A DNA stretch of 64,000 nucleotides, taken from positions 18,120-82,119 of the forward strand of contig DASYAU010000016.1 in the NCBI GenBank assembly GCA_036501185.1. The letters are read 5' to 3'. The position numbers and the translations under genes were made by a program. The DNA is from Korobacter sp036501185 (GTDB lineage Bacteria > Acidobacteriota > Terriglobia > Terriglobales > Acidobacteriaceae). Shown here piece by piece: positions 51,501 through 58,769 of this stretch (positions are counted from its first letter, which is position 1; every line of letters begins with the position of its first letter). Under the pieces are notes generated by a model that saw only the letters and a list, made by a program, of their open reading frames with translations, made no database searches and was not told the DNA's origin.

Positions 51501-52195
51501 GCTTCGAAGGCGGATACACGTGGTCGAAGGAGACGGATGATTCGTCGGTGGGTCGTAACGCGTGGGTGGGATCGCTGGCGTCGGACAATCCACAGGAGCT
51601 CGACAATTTGAAGCCGGAGTGGTCGATCGGAGCGAACGACGCGACGAACCGGCTAGCTCTGGGAGTGGTGGGCGATTTGCCGATTGGACGCGGACGCTGG
51701 ATTGGCGGCGGCATGAATCGCTGGGAAGACGGAGTGATTGGTGGATGGACGCTATCGTCGATTATCACGATCCAATCGGGGCAGCCGATGGATATCGGGA
51801 TGTCGGAACCGACGCTCGATGACGGGAACCAGCGGCCAAACGTCATTTGCAACCCGCTCAGCGGCACAACGGCACATTCGTCGGCGTTCTCTGGGGCGAG
51901 CATGTTCAACTCCGCGTGTTTTGCCAATCCGGGATACGAGCAGCCGGGCAACGCGCCACGATACTTCTCGAACATTAGGACGGATGGGATTCACAACGTG
52001 GATTTCTCGTTCTCGAAGTCATTCGTGCCACATGAAGGAATGAAATTTGAGGTTCGCGGAGACTTCTTTAACTTCTTCAACCATCCGCGGTTTGCGCAGC
52101 CGGACACGCTGTGGGGGGATTCGACGTTCGGGCAGGTGACCTCGATCCTGGGCAGTCCGCGACATGGGCAGTTTGGCTTGCGGTTCGAGTTCTAG
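48596..52195 (+). CDS. Large TonB-dependent receptor with N-terminal carboxypeptidase-like domain
   Basis: The protein has 1199 residues and is an outer-membrane importer of the Oar-like group abundant in Acidobacteriota. After a signal peptide (VVILALFAAFLLLPSGIFAQA) comes a carboxypeptidase-regulatory-like domain (VRAQLRGTVTDSSGAALTHAKVTV, residues 28-110), then a plug domain and a beta barrel; it ends FGLRFEF with the C-terminal aromatic residue used for outer-membrane insertion. The GTG start at 48596 follows GGGAGAG and lies 24 bases downstream of the predicted transcription start; an ATG at 48539 overlaps the -35 box. It is likely the glycan importer for this locus. A terminator follows at 52216. 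Confidence 0.93.
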   Translation: MRLSSPTRVVILALFAAFLLLPSGIFAQASVRAQLRGTVTDSSGAALTHAKVTVTDVGTNQSQAVETNSTGEYIVRALRPANYTVKVEAPGFRPELKEGVVLQVDQQSSLNFTMRPAGGETKVEVTEAAPLLDSDDPSLGTDITNEYVKQIPLANRNFFGLVFLNAGVTEVAGSGTTDNYPAGTNFVSNGQRNATAEIRMDGSLISAPEQGEGGNSNVYYEPSVEAVQEFKVQSSPYSAEYGSNGGTVVNMALKSGTNKLHGSAWWFGQRSWLDANDFFSDQAGLAKPDHSRDQYGFSVGGPIKKNKTFFFFDLERVKEGDPVPIVATVPTAEERKGNFSNSLITDPNTGDVVPNLIFNPLQVSPGGTRQAFSGNMIPAQYQDAIGQKLLALYPLPNQPGDPDGTNNFRANTIAASKGLQFDFKIDHQLNDKNHLAFRLSYGGSSFSTPTIMGDGEFNDGIKGTTTIYNAGLQHDWTISPTLLLSSRFSVDRVSSPGQSNNYPTAASVEFPSVLANANAGIDRMPALLTDSPWTSLFDQCCGDTNFAHTLYSYSSVLSWSRGKHNWKFGGEERMFFNNFQQPSYPTGYFHFGQTVTEQVVNAFNPDQGNPFADMLVGMGDYGGISIYPAVANKSMETAFYAQDEWKITPKLTLSLGLRYEWSSPYTERFDRLQYSNFNGSSGVSIPALTFNQDGVNVTGPWNASNLAGTTLFPQNTGNRSVPTDRNNFAPRIGFAYALTPNTVIRGGAGIFYGMNVATNFQYTGTAFRKDGNINFTLNNFESQYATFANPFPAGLPQPEGTQYGPLSMWGYPNQNDLGTQTAQNADIYQWSFGVQRLLPWQTVLSVDYSANRSTHLPWGGAGGINGGGPSTRDRNYIPSSIRQQFDTLTLYNDLHNTVTNPFYSLFQGPNAVFNQPDSIYNDPEIPLLNLLRLYPQFDGPFEGLPLLGASSWYNALQIRFQKRMTNYISFEGGYTWSKETDDSSVGRNAWVGSLASDNPQELDNLKPEWSIGANDATNRLALGVVGDLPIGRGRWIGGGMNRWEDGVIGGWTLSSIITIQSGQPMDIGMSEPTLDDGNQRPNVICNPLSGTTAHSSAFSGASMFNSACFANPGYEQPGNAPRYFSNIRTDGIHNVDFSFSKSFVPHEGMKFEVRGDFFNFFNHPRFAQPDTLWGDSTFGQVTSILGSPRHGQFGLRFEF

Positions 52196-52215
52196 CAGCA
52201 CGTACCTCAACTCCA

Positions 52216-52249
52216 GCCTCCTGGTGATCTGCCGGGAGGCCCTTTTTCT
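52216..52249 (+). terminator. Rho-independent terminator of the TonB receptor gene
   Basis: GCCTCCTGG (52216-52224) pairs with CCGGGAGGC (52232-52240) with one mismatch, followed by CCTTTTTCTT. Confidence 0.85.
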
Positions 52250-52264
52250 TACGCGAGAGATGAC

Positions 52265-54163
52265 ATGATCCGGAAAATATTTGTTGGCTTTGCAACACTG
52301 GTTGCGGCTTCCTTTCTCTGCGCTCAGGCGCCGGACTATCAACAAAACTGGACCAATTACGTGCGCATCGGCGCCTATGGTCTCGAACGTGAAGACCCCG
52401 CCAAGATTGTGGCGGATGCGACGGCGAGTGACGTGTTTGGGATTGAAGTAGATAACGATATTGAAGGGCGGTATGAGAGTTTTCTTGATCCGACAGAAAA
52501 ACTGGCGGCGATTAAGTCCGTAGCCGAAAAGGCGCACGCAGCGAATAACTACGCCTTTGTGTACATCGCGGGAACGGAATGCATTACGGCGAATGCCGAC
52601 CAGACAGCGCACACGTTGGCGAAGGACCATCCCGATTGGCTGCAGCGGAAGATTACGGGGGAGCCAGCGATCTTCAGCGCGGAGGCGGCGTTTTGGATTG
52701 CGAAGGGCGATGAGGATGTGTGGGTGTCGCCCTATGCGCCGGAGTGGCGGAAGATTTACATGCATCACGTGGCGCAGATTGCGGCGACGGGGATTGATGG
52801 GATCTATGTGGACATCCCGTACTGGATGACGCATTTCACCGGATGGGAGGACACGTGGGCGAGCTTCGATCAGTACACCGTGGCGGAATTTAAGAAACAG
52901 ACGGGGCTGGATGCGAAGAAGGATTTGAAGCTGGGAGATTTCAGCGATCCGAATTTCCAGAAGTGGGTGGATTTCCGCATCCAGACGTTTACGGATTTCA
53001 TGGCGGAGATCGCCAGCACAGCGAAGGCGGTGAACCCGAAGATCAAGATTATTCCGGAAATTTATCCGGGCTTCGAGCAGGAAGCGGTGCGCGTGGGCGC
53101 CGATGTTTACAGCATGTATGCGGTGGTGGACGCGATTGCGCACGAGTACGAGTTCGGCGAAGGCGATCACATGGCGTCGTCGCGGTCGCAGATTGACTGG
53201 TTCAACTACCAGGTGGGGATGCACACGTTCCGTGCATTTGCAGAGGGCAAGGCGACGTGGATTTTGAATTACTCGTGGGACGGCGATAAGAACGTGAAGC
53301 CGAGCGATGCGATGAAGAACTTGGCGATGTCGCAGGTGATGGACGGGGCAAATTTCTGGGATGCGCCCGGACACAGCATGGCGGGTTCGAATGATCTGGC
53401 GACGCGAAAGGAGATCTTCCACTGGATCGCGGCGCACGAGAAGACGTTTTATTTGCCGCGAACAGCGCTGCATCCGGTGGGTGTTTACTTCAGCGCGGCG
53501 ACGCGGAACCGAACGCCAGAGGAGTTTGTACGAGCGTACCGGGGCGTGCTGATCCTGCTGATCCAGGCGCACCGGGAGTTCCAGGTGGTGACGCCGAGAA
53601 CTTTGGATCAATTCAAAGGCGGGACGCTGGTGCTGCCGGATGCGCGGGCGTTCGACGAACACGAGCAGAATTCGCTGAAGGCATACGTGAAGAGCGGGCG
53701 GGAACTGGTGGTGACGGGGACGCAGCCGGAGTTCCTGGCGGATGCAACGAACGTTGTGAGGTTCCGCGAGTCGGTGGGTGAACAATACTACCGGGCGTTG
53801 GAAACGTCATTTGCGGACACGAAAGTGGAGGGCGAGAAGGACTTCCTGAACTCATTGGGAGCGCCGACGGATTTGACGATTGAGGCGGCGTCGACGGTTG
53901 CGACTTCGATTTCGCGGGTGGGTGGAGCGACGCATATCTTTATGGCGAACTTCACGGGGCTGGTGCCCCACGAGCTGGCGACGCCGACGAAGCAGAACGT
54001 CACGATCCGGGTACACGGGCGAATGGAGAAGGCGGAGTTTCTTCCGTTCCTTGGAGACACGCTGGAGATACGGGGGAAGCGCCAAGGTGAGGATACGGTC
54101 TTCACGTTGCCGGAAATCGAGCGTGGGGCGGTGTTCTGGTATCCGGCGAATTCACCGCAATAA
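52265..54163 (+). CDS. Secreted TIM-barrel glycoside-hydrolase-like protein of unassigned family
   Basis: The protein has 632 residues with signal peptide MIRKIFVGFATLVAASFLCAQ. Residues about 30-430 look like a TIM barrel: NYAFVYIAGTE, MHHVAQIAATGIDGIYVDIPYWM, FQKWVDFRIQTFTDFMAEIA, KIKIIPEIYPGFEQEA, WILNYSWDGDKN and QVMDGANFWDAPG. The D-x-P of IYVDIPYW and the Glu of IPEIYPG would be reasonable catalytic acids. A second region (430-530, HPVGVYFSAATRNRTPEEF, GGTLVLPDARAF) resembles a beta-galactosidase trimerisation-type flavodoxin-like domain, and a beta domain ends the chain. I cannot name the family; glycan cleavage is inferred from fold and its place after the receptor. Confidence 0.72.
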   Translation: MIRKIFVGFATLVAASFLCAQAPDYQQNWTNYVRIGAYGLEREDPAKIVADATASDVFGIEVDNDIEGRYESFLDPTEKLAAIKSVAEKAHAANNYAFVYIAGTECITANADQTAHTLAKDHPDWLQRKITGEPAIFSAEAAFWIAKGDEDVWVSPYAPEWRKIYMHHVAQIAATGIDGIYVDIPYWMTHFTGWEDTWASFDQYTVAEFKKQTGLDAKKDLKLGDFSDPNFQKWVDFRIQTFTDFMAEIASTAKAVNPKIKIIPEIYPGFEQEAVRVGADVYSMYAVVDAIAHEYEFGEGDHMASSRSQIDWFNYQVGMHTFRAFAEGKATWILNYSWDGDKNVKPSDAMKNLAMSQVMDGANFWDAPGHSMAGSNDLATRKEIFHWIAAHEKTFYLPRTALHPVGVYFSAATRNRTPEEFVRAYRGVLILLIQAHREFQVVTPRTLDQFKGGTLVLPDARAFDEHEQNSLKAYVKSGRELVVTGTQPEFLADATNVVRFRESVGEQYYRALETSFADTKVEGEKDFLNSLGAPTDLTIEAASTVATSISRVGGATHIFMANFTGLVPHELATPTKQNVTIRVHGRMEKAEFLPFLGDTLEIRGKRQGEDTVFTLPEIERGAVFWYPANSPQ

Positions 54164-54261
54164 ATGATGCAATCGAAAAAATGAATCGTGAACATTTGCA
54201 TAATTGTCGAATGGGGCGTGATGGTTCGCTTGACGGACGATCGCGGATTCCTGTATCAACG
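54164..54261 (+). other. Region between the hydrolase gene and the cysteine-rich leader
   Basis: Apart from the promoter listed at 54230-54259, no structure is recognised. A longer in-frame start for the leader at 54181 exists, but it would require transcription from further upstream. Confidence 0.5.
54230..54259 (+). promoter_or_regulatory. Candidate promoter of the sulfur-assimilation operon
   Basis: -35 TTGACG (54230-54235), 18-bp spacer, -10-like TATCAA (54254-54259). Transcription would begin near 54265-54268, at or within a base or two of an ATG, so the leader peptide may be translated from a leaderless message. Confidence 0.5.
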
Positions 54262-54366
54262 ATGACTATGACTTTGTGCTGCCAGTTGTGTCGAGTGATG
54301 ACGAACATGCTGTGTTGTTGCGGCATGACACAACCTGGCGCGCGGGAGATCAAGGTATTGCCATAG
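54262..54366 (+). CDS. Cysteine-rich leader peptide (candidate cysteine attenuator)
   Basis: This 34-codon ORF (or 32 codons from the second ATG at 54268) has six Cys codons, at residues 6, 7, 10, 18, 19 and 20 (LCCQLC and NMLCCC), and five Met codons. It ends with TAG at 54364-54366, 26 bases before a strong terminator hairpin and 78 bases before the sulfite-reductase ATG. Two clusters of codons for the pathway's end product in a short ORF before a terminator is the classical architecture of ribosome-mediated attenuation. It has no ribosome binding site; the promoter position suggests leaderless translation. Polycysteine leader ORFs that regulate sulfur genes are known from mycobacteria; I know of no acidobacterial case. 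Confidence 0.65.
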   Translation: MTMTLCCQLCRVMTNMLCCCGMTQPGAREIKVLP

Positions 54367-54392
54367 TTTAGGCACAAGATCTATATCCAAAA

Positions 54393-54433
54393 CCCACCGC
54401 CAGAACACTCTGGCCGGTGGGTTTTTCTTTTTT
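54393..54433 (+). terminator. Attenuator-type terminator directly before the sulfite reductase gene
   Basis: CCCACCGCCAG (54393-54403) pairs with CTGGCCGGTGGG (54410-54421) with one bulged base and is followed by TTTTTCTTTTTT. It ends 11 bases before the ATG at 54445, too close for an ordinary intergenic terminator. Its left arm CGCCAG (54398-54403) can pair instead with CTGGCG (54335-54340), inside the leader ORF, just past the LCCC codons. Confidence 0.85.
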
Positions 54434-54444
54434 GGTGAAAACAC

Positions 54445-56148
54445 ATGAGTGAGCAAGTGCAGGAAACGAAAGCGCAGCGAGTGGAGCGACTGAAGCGCGA
54501 GAAGAACGCGTGGGAGCGCATTGACGAGATCCGCCAGTTTGCGCGCGACGGGTTTGGCTCGATTTCCCCGGAGTGGCTGGGGACGTACTTCCGCTCGTGG
54601 GGCGTGTACACGCAGGGCGATGGCGTGGGTGCGATTGGCGGCAAAAGTGGCGAAGGCAAGGCGCTTCCATTCTTCATGGTGCGGATACGCGCGCCAAACG
54701 GAATTCTGAGCAGTGCGCAGGTGCGGGTGATCGCCGACGTTTCCGAGCGCTATGGACGCGGGTTAGCCGACATCACGGTACGACAGAATTTTCAGCTGCA
54801 CTGGGTGGAGATCCAAAACCTCCCTGATCTGCTGGCATCGCTCGAGAGCGTTGGCTTGACCACGCTGGGCGCTTGCGGCGACGTGACACGGAACATCACG
54901 GGATGCCCGCTGGCGGGAGTGGATGGGAACGAGCTGTTCGATGCGTCGGCGGTGGCCCTGGAATTGAACCGCTACTTTGTGGGAAATGCGGAGTTTTACA
55001 ACCTTCCCCGGAAATTCAAGATTTCGATTACGGGCTGCCGCGAGTGGTGCACATATCCGGAGATCAATGACATTGGATTGACGGCGGTGCTGCGGAAGCG
55101 GGCGGACGGAGTGGAGAAAGGATTTTCGCTGCGGGTGGGCGGAGGGCTTTCGACGCAGCCGCATCTCGGTGTTCGACTGAATGCATTCGTGCCATACGAC
55201 AAGGCGGTGATCGTTGCAAGAACGATTGCGGAAATCTTTCGCGACGCGGATGTGCTTCGGCAAAGCCGCGAGCAGGCGCGGTTGAAATTTCTATTCCTAA
55301 AACACGGCTGGAACGCGGAGACGATGCTGGACGAATTGCATCGGCGGCTGGGGTTCAGGTTCGATCCGGCGGAGCCAGAGGAAATTGCGGGCGATGGGTT
55401 CCGCGACCACGTGGGGATCCATCCGCAGCGACAGGCGGGGCTGAGCTATGTGGGAGCGTCGGTGCTACGTGGGCGGATGAACTCGGAGCAACTGCATGCG
55501 GTGGCGGAGCTCGCCGATCGCTTCGCAGATGGGCAGGTGCGCACGACGACGATGCAGAACCTGATCCTGGTGAACGTGCCGATGGCGAAATCCGGCGCGT
55601 TGGCGGCGGAGTTGGAAGCACTCGGGCTGCGCGTGGAACCGACGACATTCTGGCGCGGCGCGGTGGCTTGCACGGGCACGGAGTTTTGCAAGCTGGCGAT
55701 CACGGAGACAAAGGCCTTTACGCGGTGGATTGTGGAAGAGCTTGACGCGCTGGTGCCGGAGTTCACCGAGCCGTTGCGCATCAACGTGACCGGCTGCCCA
55801 AACAGCTGCGGACAGCATTGGATTTCGGACCTAGGGCTGGAAGGAAAGAAGCTGAAGGTGGATGGCGTGATGCGCGACGCGTATTACTTCTGCGTGGGCG
55901 GATCGGTGGGCCGCGAGCAGGCGATTGCGCGGCCGGTGGGATACAGGTGTTTGGCGACAGAAGTGCCGGCGGCGATCTCGCGGCTGCTGACAGGATACTT
56001 GCTAGTGCGAAATTCCGATGACACATTGCACGGATTCTTGAACCGGCAAAGCGCCGACACCATCCGCGAAATGCTGGCGGGCGCGCCGACAGTCGATGTG
56101 CCACGTGACGTGGCGGCTGCTCCGGCGCCGCATGGAGTCGAGGGCTGA
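54445..56148 (+). CDS. Assimilatory sulfite/nitrite reductase (siroheme, 4Fe-4S)
   Basis: The protein has 567 residues, the size of ferredoxin-type NirA/Sir enzymes that carry out six-electron reduction of sulfite to sulfide or nitrite to ammonia. Two ferredoxin-like repeat halves are visible (FFMVRIRAPNGILSSAQVRVIAD and VGASVLRGRMNSEQLHAVAEL). The coupled siroheme/4Fe-4S ligands are CTGTEFCKLAITETK (Cys-x5-Cys) and TGCPNSCGQ (Cys-x3-Cys). Sulfite is preferred here because a cysteine-rich leader lies upstream and a YeiH-type exporter downstream, and no nitrate genes are seen. The following gene starts 2 bases after its stop, in one operon with siroheme genes. Confidence 0.92.
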   Translation: MSEQVQETKAQRVERLKREKNAWERIDEIRQFARDGFGSISPEWLGTYFRSWGVYTQGDGVGAIGGKSGEGKALPFFMVRIRAPNGILSSAQVRVIADVSERYGRGLADITVRQNFQLHWVEIQNLPDLLASLESVGLTTLGACGDVTRNITGCPLAGVDGNELFDASAVALELNRYFVGNAEFYNLPRKFKISITGCREWCTYPEINDIGLTAVLRKRADGVEKGFSLRVGGGLSTQPHLGVRLNAFVPYDKAVIVARTIAEIFRDADVLRQSREQARLKFLFLKHGWNAETMLDELHRRLGFRFDPAEPEEIAGDGFRDHVGIHPQRQAGLSYVGASVLRGRMNSEQLHAVAELADRFADGQVRTTTMQNLILVNVPMAKSGALAAELEALGLRVEPTTFWRGAVACTGTEFCKLAITETKAFTRWIVEELDALVPEFTEPLRINVTGCPNSCGQHWISDLGLEGKKLKVDGVMRDAYYFCVGGSVGREQAIARPVGYRCLATEVPAAISRLLTGYLLVRNSDDTLHGFLNRQSADTIREMLAGAPTVDVPRDVAAAPAPHGVEG

Positions 56149-56150
56149 CG

Positions 56151-56753
56151 ATGGCCGCGCTGTTTCCAGCATTTTTGAAACTCGAAGGACGCAGATGCCT
56201 CGTTGTGGGCGGGGGTGCGATTGCGGAGCAGAAGCTCGGAGGATTGTTGGACGCCGGAGCGACGGTGGTCGTGGTCGCTCCACACGCATCGCCTCAGACC
56301 CTAAAGCTTGCACGCGAAGGGGCGTTGAAGTGGAAAGAACGCGGGTTCGAGCCGCGAGATGTTGCAGGAGTTGCGCTGGTGATTGCGGCTACTGGGGATC
56401 CAGCGGTGAACGAACAAGTGTTTCGCGAGGCCGATCGGCGCGGGATTTTTTGCAATGCCGTGGATGAACCGGAGCGCTGCCATTTTTATTATCCGGCGGT
56501 GGTGCGGCGCGGTGACTTGCAGATTGCGATCTCGACCAATGGAAAAAGTCCGGCGCTGGCGCAACGGATTCGAAAAGAACTGGAAACGATATTCGACAGC
56601 AGGTATGCAGAGTGGCTGCGATGGCTGGGGCATGTGCGCGAATTGTATTTCCGCACGCACGTGGCTCGCGAACAGCGAGTGCGGGCGTTGCATAGAATCG
56701 CGGCGCGACCGGTGTACGAGCGGTTCCGCGATTCGCGGAATGCGGAGAGGTGA
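56151..56753 (+). CDS. Precorrin-2 dehydrogenase / sirohydrochlorin ferrochelatase (siroheme synthase N-domain)
   Basis: The protein has 200 residues and resembles the N-terminal half of CysG or yeast Met8. It oxidises precorrin-2 with NAD and may insert iron to give siroheme, the cofactor of the upstream reductase. The NAD motif is RCLVVGGGAIAEQKLGGLLDAGA (residues 14-36), followed by VIAATGDPAVNEQV, FCNAVDEPERCHFYYPAVVRRGDLQIAISTNGKSPALAQRIRKELE. The Asp in AVDEPE corresponds to the catalytic aspartate of CysG. The N-terminal MAALFPAFLKLEGR is complete. It starts 2 bp after the reductase stop. Confidence 0.93.
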   Translation: MAALFPAFLKLEGRRCLVVGGGAIAEQKLGGLLDAGATVVVVAPHASPQTLKLAREGALKWKERGFEPRDVAGVALVIAATGDPAVNEQVFREADRRGIFCNAVDEPERCHFYYPAVVRRGDLQIAISTNGKSPALAQRIRKELETIFDSRYAEWLRWLGHVRELYFRTHVAREQRVRALHRIAARPVYERFRDSRNAER

Positions 56754-56756
56754 GGC

Positions 56757-57536
56757 ATGGGTAAGGTTTATCTGGTTGGCGCAGGTCCGGGCGATGCGGA
56801 GTTGCTGACGGTGAAGGCGCATCGCGTGCTCGCGCAGGCTGACGTGGTCCTGCATGACGCGCTGGTATCGGAGGAGATCCTGGCGATTGTGCGCGGGCGC
56901 GCGGTGGTGATCGACATCGGCAAGCGTTGCGGACGAAAGCTCCTCACGCAAGACGAGATCAATGCCCTGCTCGTGCAGCATGCGCGGACTGCGAAGGTGG
57001 TGGTGCGGTTGAAGGGCGGAGACCCGTCGGTGTTTGGGCGCTCGGGCGAGGAGATTGCAGCGCTGACTGAAGCCGGCGTGGATTTTGAAGTTGTGCCGGG
57101 AATCACCACGGCATTAGCAGCGGCGGCCTCGGCAAAGATTTCGCTGACGGACCGGCGATTCGCTTCGAGCGTGACGTTGATGACGGCGCATCGTGGAACC
57201 GGGCTTGAAGCGGTGGAGTGGAAGCGGCTGGTGACTTCGGGATCGACGATTGCGATTTACATGCCTGGGCGCGATTACGCGCACCTGAGCGCGGAACTGC
57301 GCGCCGCAGGACTCGCCGCCAATACGCCTTGCATCGTGGTGTCGGACGCGACACGGGCGGACGAGCAAAAGCTCTATACATCGCTGGAACAGTTGCCAGT
57401 GTGCGCGGAACTGCCGGCGCCGTCGTTGCTGATTGTGGGGCGCTGCGCGGCGGCGATCGAGCCTGTGGAAGTGGATGGAGTTGTCATAGACCAGAAGTCT
57501 GCGGTTTTTCTGGAAAATCACAAGGAGATTGCCTGA
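56757..57536 (+). CDS. cobA: Uroporphyrinogen-III C-methyltransferase
   Basis: The enzyme adds two methyl groups from SAM to uroporphyrinogen III to give precorrin-2. The protein has 259 residues. Motifs of the family are KVYLVGAGPGDAELLTVKAHRVLAQADVVLHDAL (residues 3-36), VVRLKGGDPSVFGRSGEEI, VVPGITTALAAAASAKISLTDRRFASSVTLMTAHR and IAIYMPGRDYAHL. It supplies substrate to the preceding enzyme; together the two replace a full-length CysG. Its TGA stop overlaps the ATG of the next, very small ORF (TGATG). Confidence 0.95.
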   Translation: MGKVYLVGAGPGDAELLTVKAHRVLAQADVVLHDALVSEEILAIVRGRAVVIDIGKRCGRKLLTQDEINALLVQHARTAKVVVRLKGGDPSVFGRSGEEIAALTEAGVDFEVVPGITTALAAAASAKISLTDRRFASSVTLMTAHRGTGLEAVEWKRLVTSGSTIAIYMPGRDYAHLSAELRAAGLAANTPCIVVSDATRADEQKLYTSLEQLPVCAELPAPSLLIVGRCAAAIEPVEVDGVVIDQKSAVFLENHKEIA

Positions 57537-57649
57537 TGTCGAAACTACGCTCTGTATTTCGTCTTTCGCTCGACGGCTGGTCCGTCGCGGTAGCGTTCGC
57601 GCTTGCATTGTTGGTGCGGGCGGGCGTGTTGAAGCACGTGCCCTGGTAG
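57536..57649 (+). CDS. 37-residue single-pass membrane microprotein
   Basis: This small ORF starts at ATG 57536, overlapping the cobA stop by one base (TGATG), and ends at TAG 57647-57649. After a basic start (MSKLRSVFRLS) and DGW it has a hydrophobic helix (SVAVAFALALLVRAGVL) and ends KHVPW. It lies 18 bp before the exporter gene, which has its own GAGGAG site. Translational coupling to cobA and gene placement suggest a small partner of the exporter. I do not know a named family. Confidence 0.65.
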   Translation: MSKLRSVFRLSLDGWSVAVAFALALLVRAGVLKHVPW

Positions 57650-57667
57650 ATCAAGAGGAGAAAGCAA

Positions 57668-58753
57668 GTGTCGAGTTCGATTGCACTACCGAATGTATCT
57701 GTACAAAATCCGCTAAGCAGGCTGCTGCGGCTGGTGCCGGGCATCGCGCTGCTGGCGGCGATTGGCTTCGGCGGCAAGGTGCTGGAGCAATCCATTAACC
57801 GCTACGTGAAGGCGCACCACATCGTCTTCCCAAACATCGAGTATGTGCTCTGGGCGATTGCGATTGGCCTGCTAATCGCGAACGTGCTTGAGATCCCGCA
57901 GATCTTCCAGCCGGGAATCGCGACGTATGAGTTCTGGCTGAAGGCGGGCATCGTGCTGCTGGGAGCGCGGTTCGCGCTCGGAGACGTGGCGAAACTCGGG
58001 GGTATGAGCCTGGCGCTGGTGGTGGTGGAGATCAGCGGATCGCTGGCGTTGATGACGCTGCTCGGAAAGATATTCAAGCTCTCGCCGAAGCTCACGAACT
58101 TGTTAGCCGTGGGGTCGGCGGTGTGCGGCGTGTCGGCAATTATTGCCGCGAAGGGCGCGATTGATGCGGACGATGAGGATTCGTCGTTTGCGATTGCGGC
58201 GATTCTTGCGCTCGGAGCGATTTCGCTGGTGGCATTTCCGTTGATCGGGCACGCGCTGCATATGAGCGACAAAGCTTACGGTTTGTGGGCAGGACTGGCG
58301 GTGGACAATACCGCAGAGGCGACGGCGGCGGGCGCGCTGTTCTCTGACTCGGCGGCAAAGCTCGCGGTGCTGGCGAAGACATGCCGCAACGCGACCATCG
58401 GGTTCGTGGTGCTCGCGTATGCGATTCATTGGGCGAAGCGTGGCCAGGCGGCGACGATCAAGAACAAGGGCCGCTTTCTGTGGGAAAAGTTCCCGAAGTT
58501 CGTGCTTGGCTTCCTGGTGATCTCGTTGCTGGTGACGGCGAACGTATTTTCGAAGGACCAGGTCGGGAGCTTAGCAAATCTCTCGCGCTGGGCTTTCCTG
58601 CTGACGTTCGCGGGCGTGGGACTGCGAACCAATCTGCGGCAGATGTCGAAGCAAGGGTTGCGGCCGTTCGCGGTCGGCGCACTCGGCGAGGTGCTGATTG
58701 CGCTGCTCACACTTGGGCTGGTGATCGGCGTGAACCACGTTTGGAAGCTGTAG
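57668..58753 (+). CDS. yeiH: YeiH-family putative sulfate/sulfite exporter
   Basis: The protein has 361 residues with about ten hydrophobic helices. It matches the Cons_hypoth698/YeiH family: YVLWAIAIGLLIANVL, FWLKAGIVLLGARFALGDV, LTNLLAVGSAVCGVSAIIAAKGAIDADDEDSSFAIAAILALGAISLVAFP, AGLAVDNTAEATAAGALFSD, KTCRNATIGFVVLAY and FAGVGLRTNLRQM. Members are linked to sulfite or sulfate export during organosulfonate breakdown. Here it may vent excess sulfite or protect when the reductase is saturated. The start is GTG 57668 with a GAGGAG site. Confidence 0.9.
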   Translation: MSSSIALPNVSVQNPLSRLLRLVPGIALLAAIGFGGKVLEQSINRYVKAHHIVFPNIEYVLWAIAIGLLIANVLEIPQIFQPGIATYEFWLKAGIVLLGARFALGDVAKLGGMSLALVVVEISGSLALMTLLGKIFKLSPKLTNLLAVGSAVCGVSAIIAAKGAIDADDEDSSFAIAAILALGAISLVAFPLIGHALHMSDKAYGLWAGLAVDNTAEATAAGALFSDSAAKLAVLAKTCRNATIGFVVLAYAIHWAKRGQAATIKNKGRFLWEKFPKFVLGFLVISLLVTANVFSKDQVGSLANLSRWAFLLTFAGVGLRTNLRQMSKQGLRPFAVGALGEVLIALLTLGLVIGVNHVWKL

Positions 58754-58769
58754 GCGATGGGTTGGCGAC

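Noticed and set aside
52019..53785. 588-codon minus-strand frame antisense to the secreted hydrolase
   Set aside because: Arg/His/Pro-rich antisense shadow without domain motifs; the plus-strand gene has signal peptide and fold features.
54181..54261. Longer form of the cysteine-rich leader starting at 54181
   Set aside because: Its first 27 codons lie upstream of the candidate promoter and add no Cys codons; the shorter form fits the promoter and attenuation model better.
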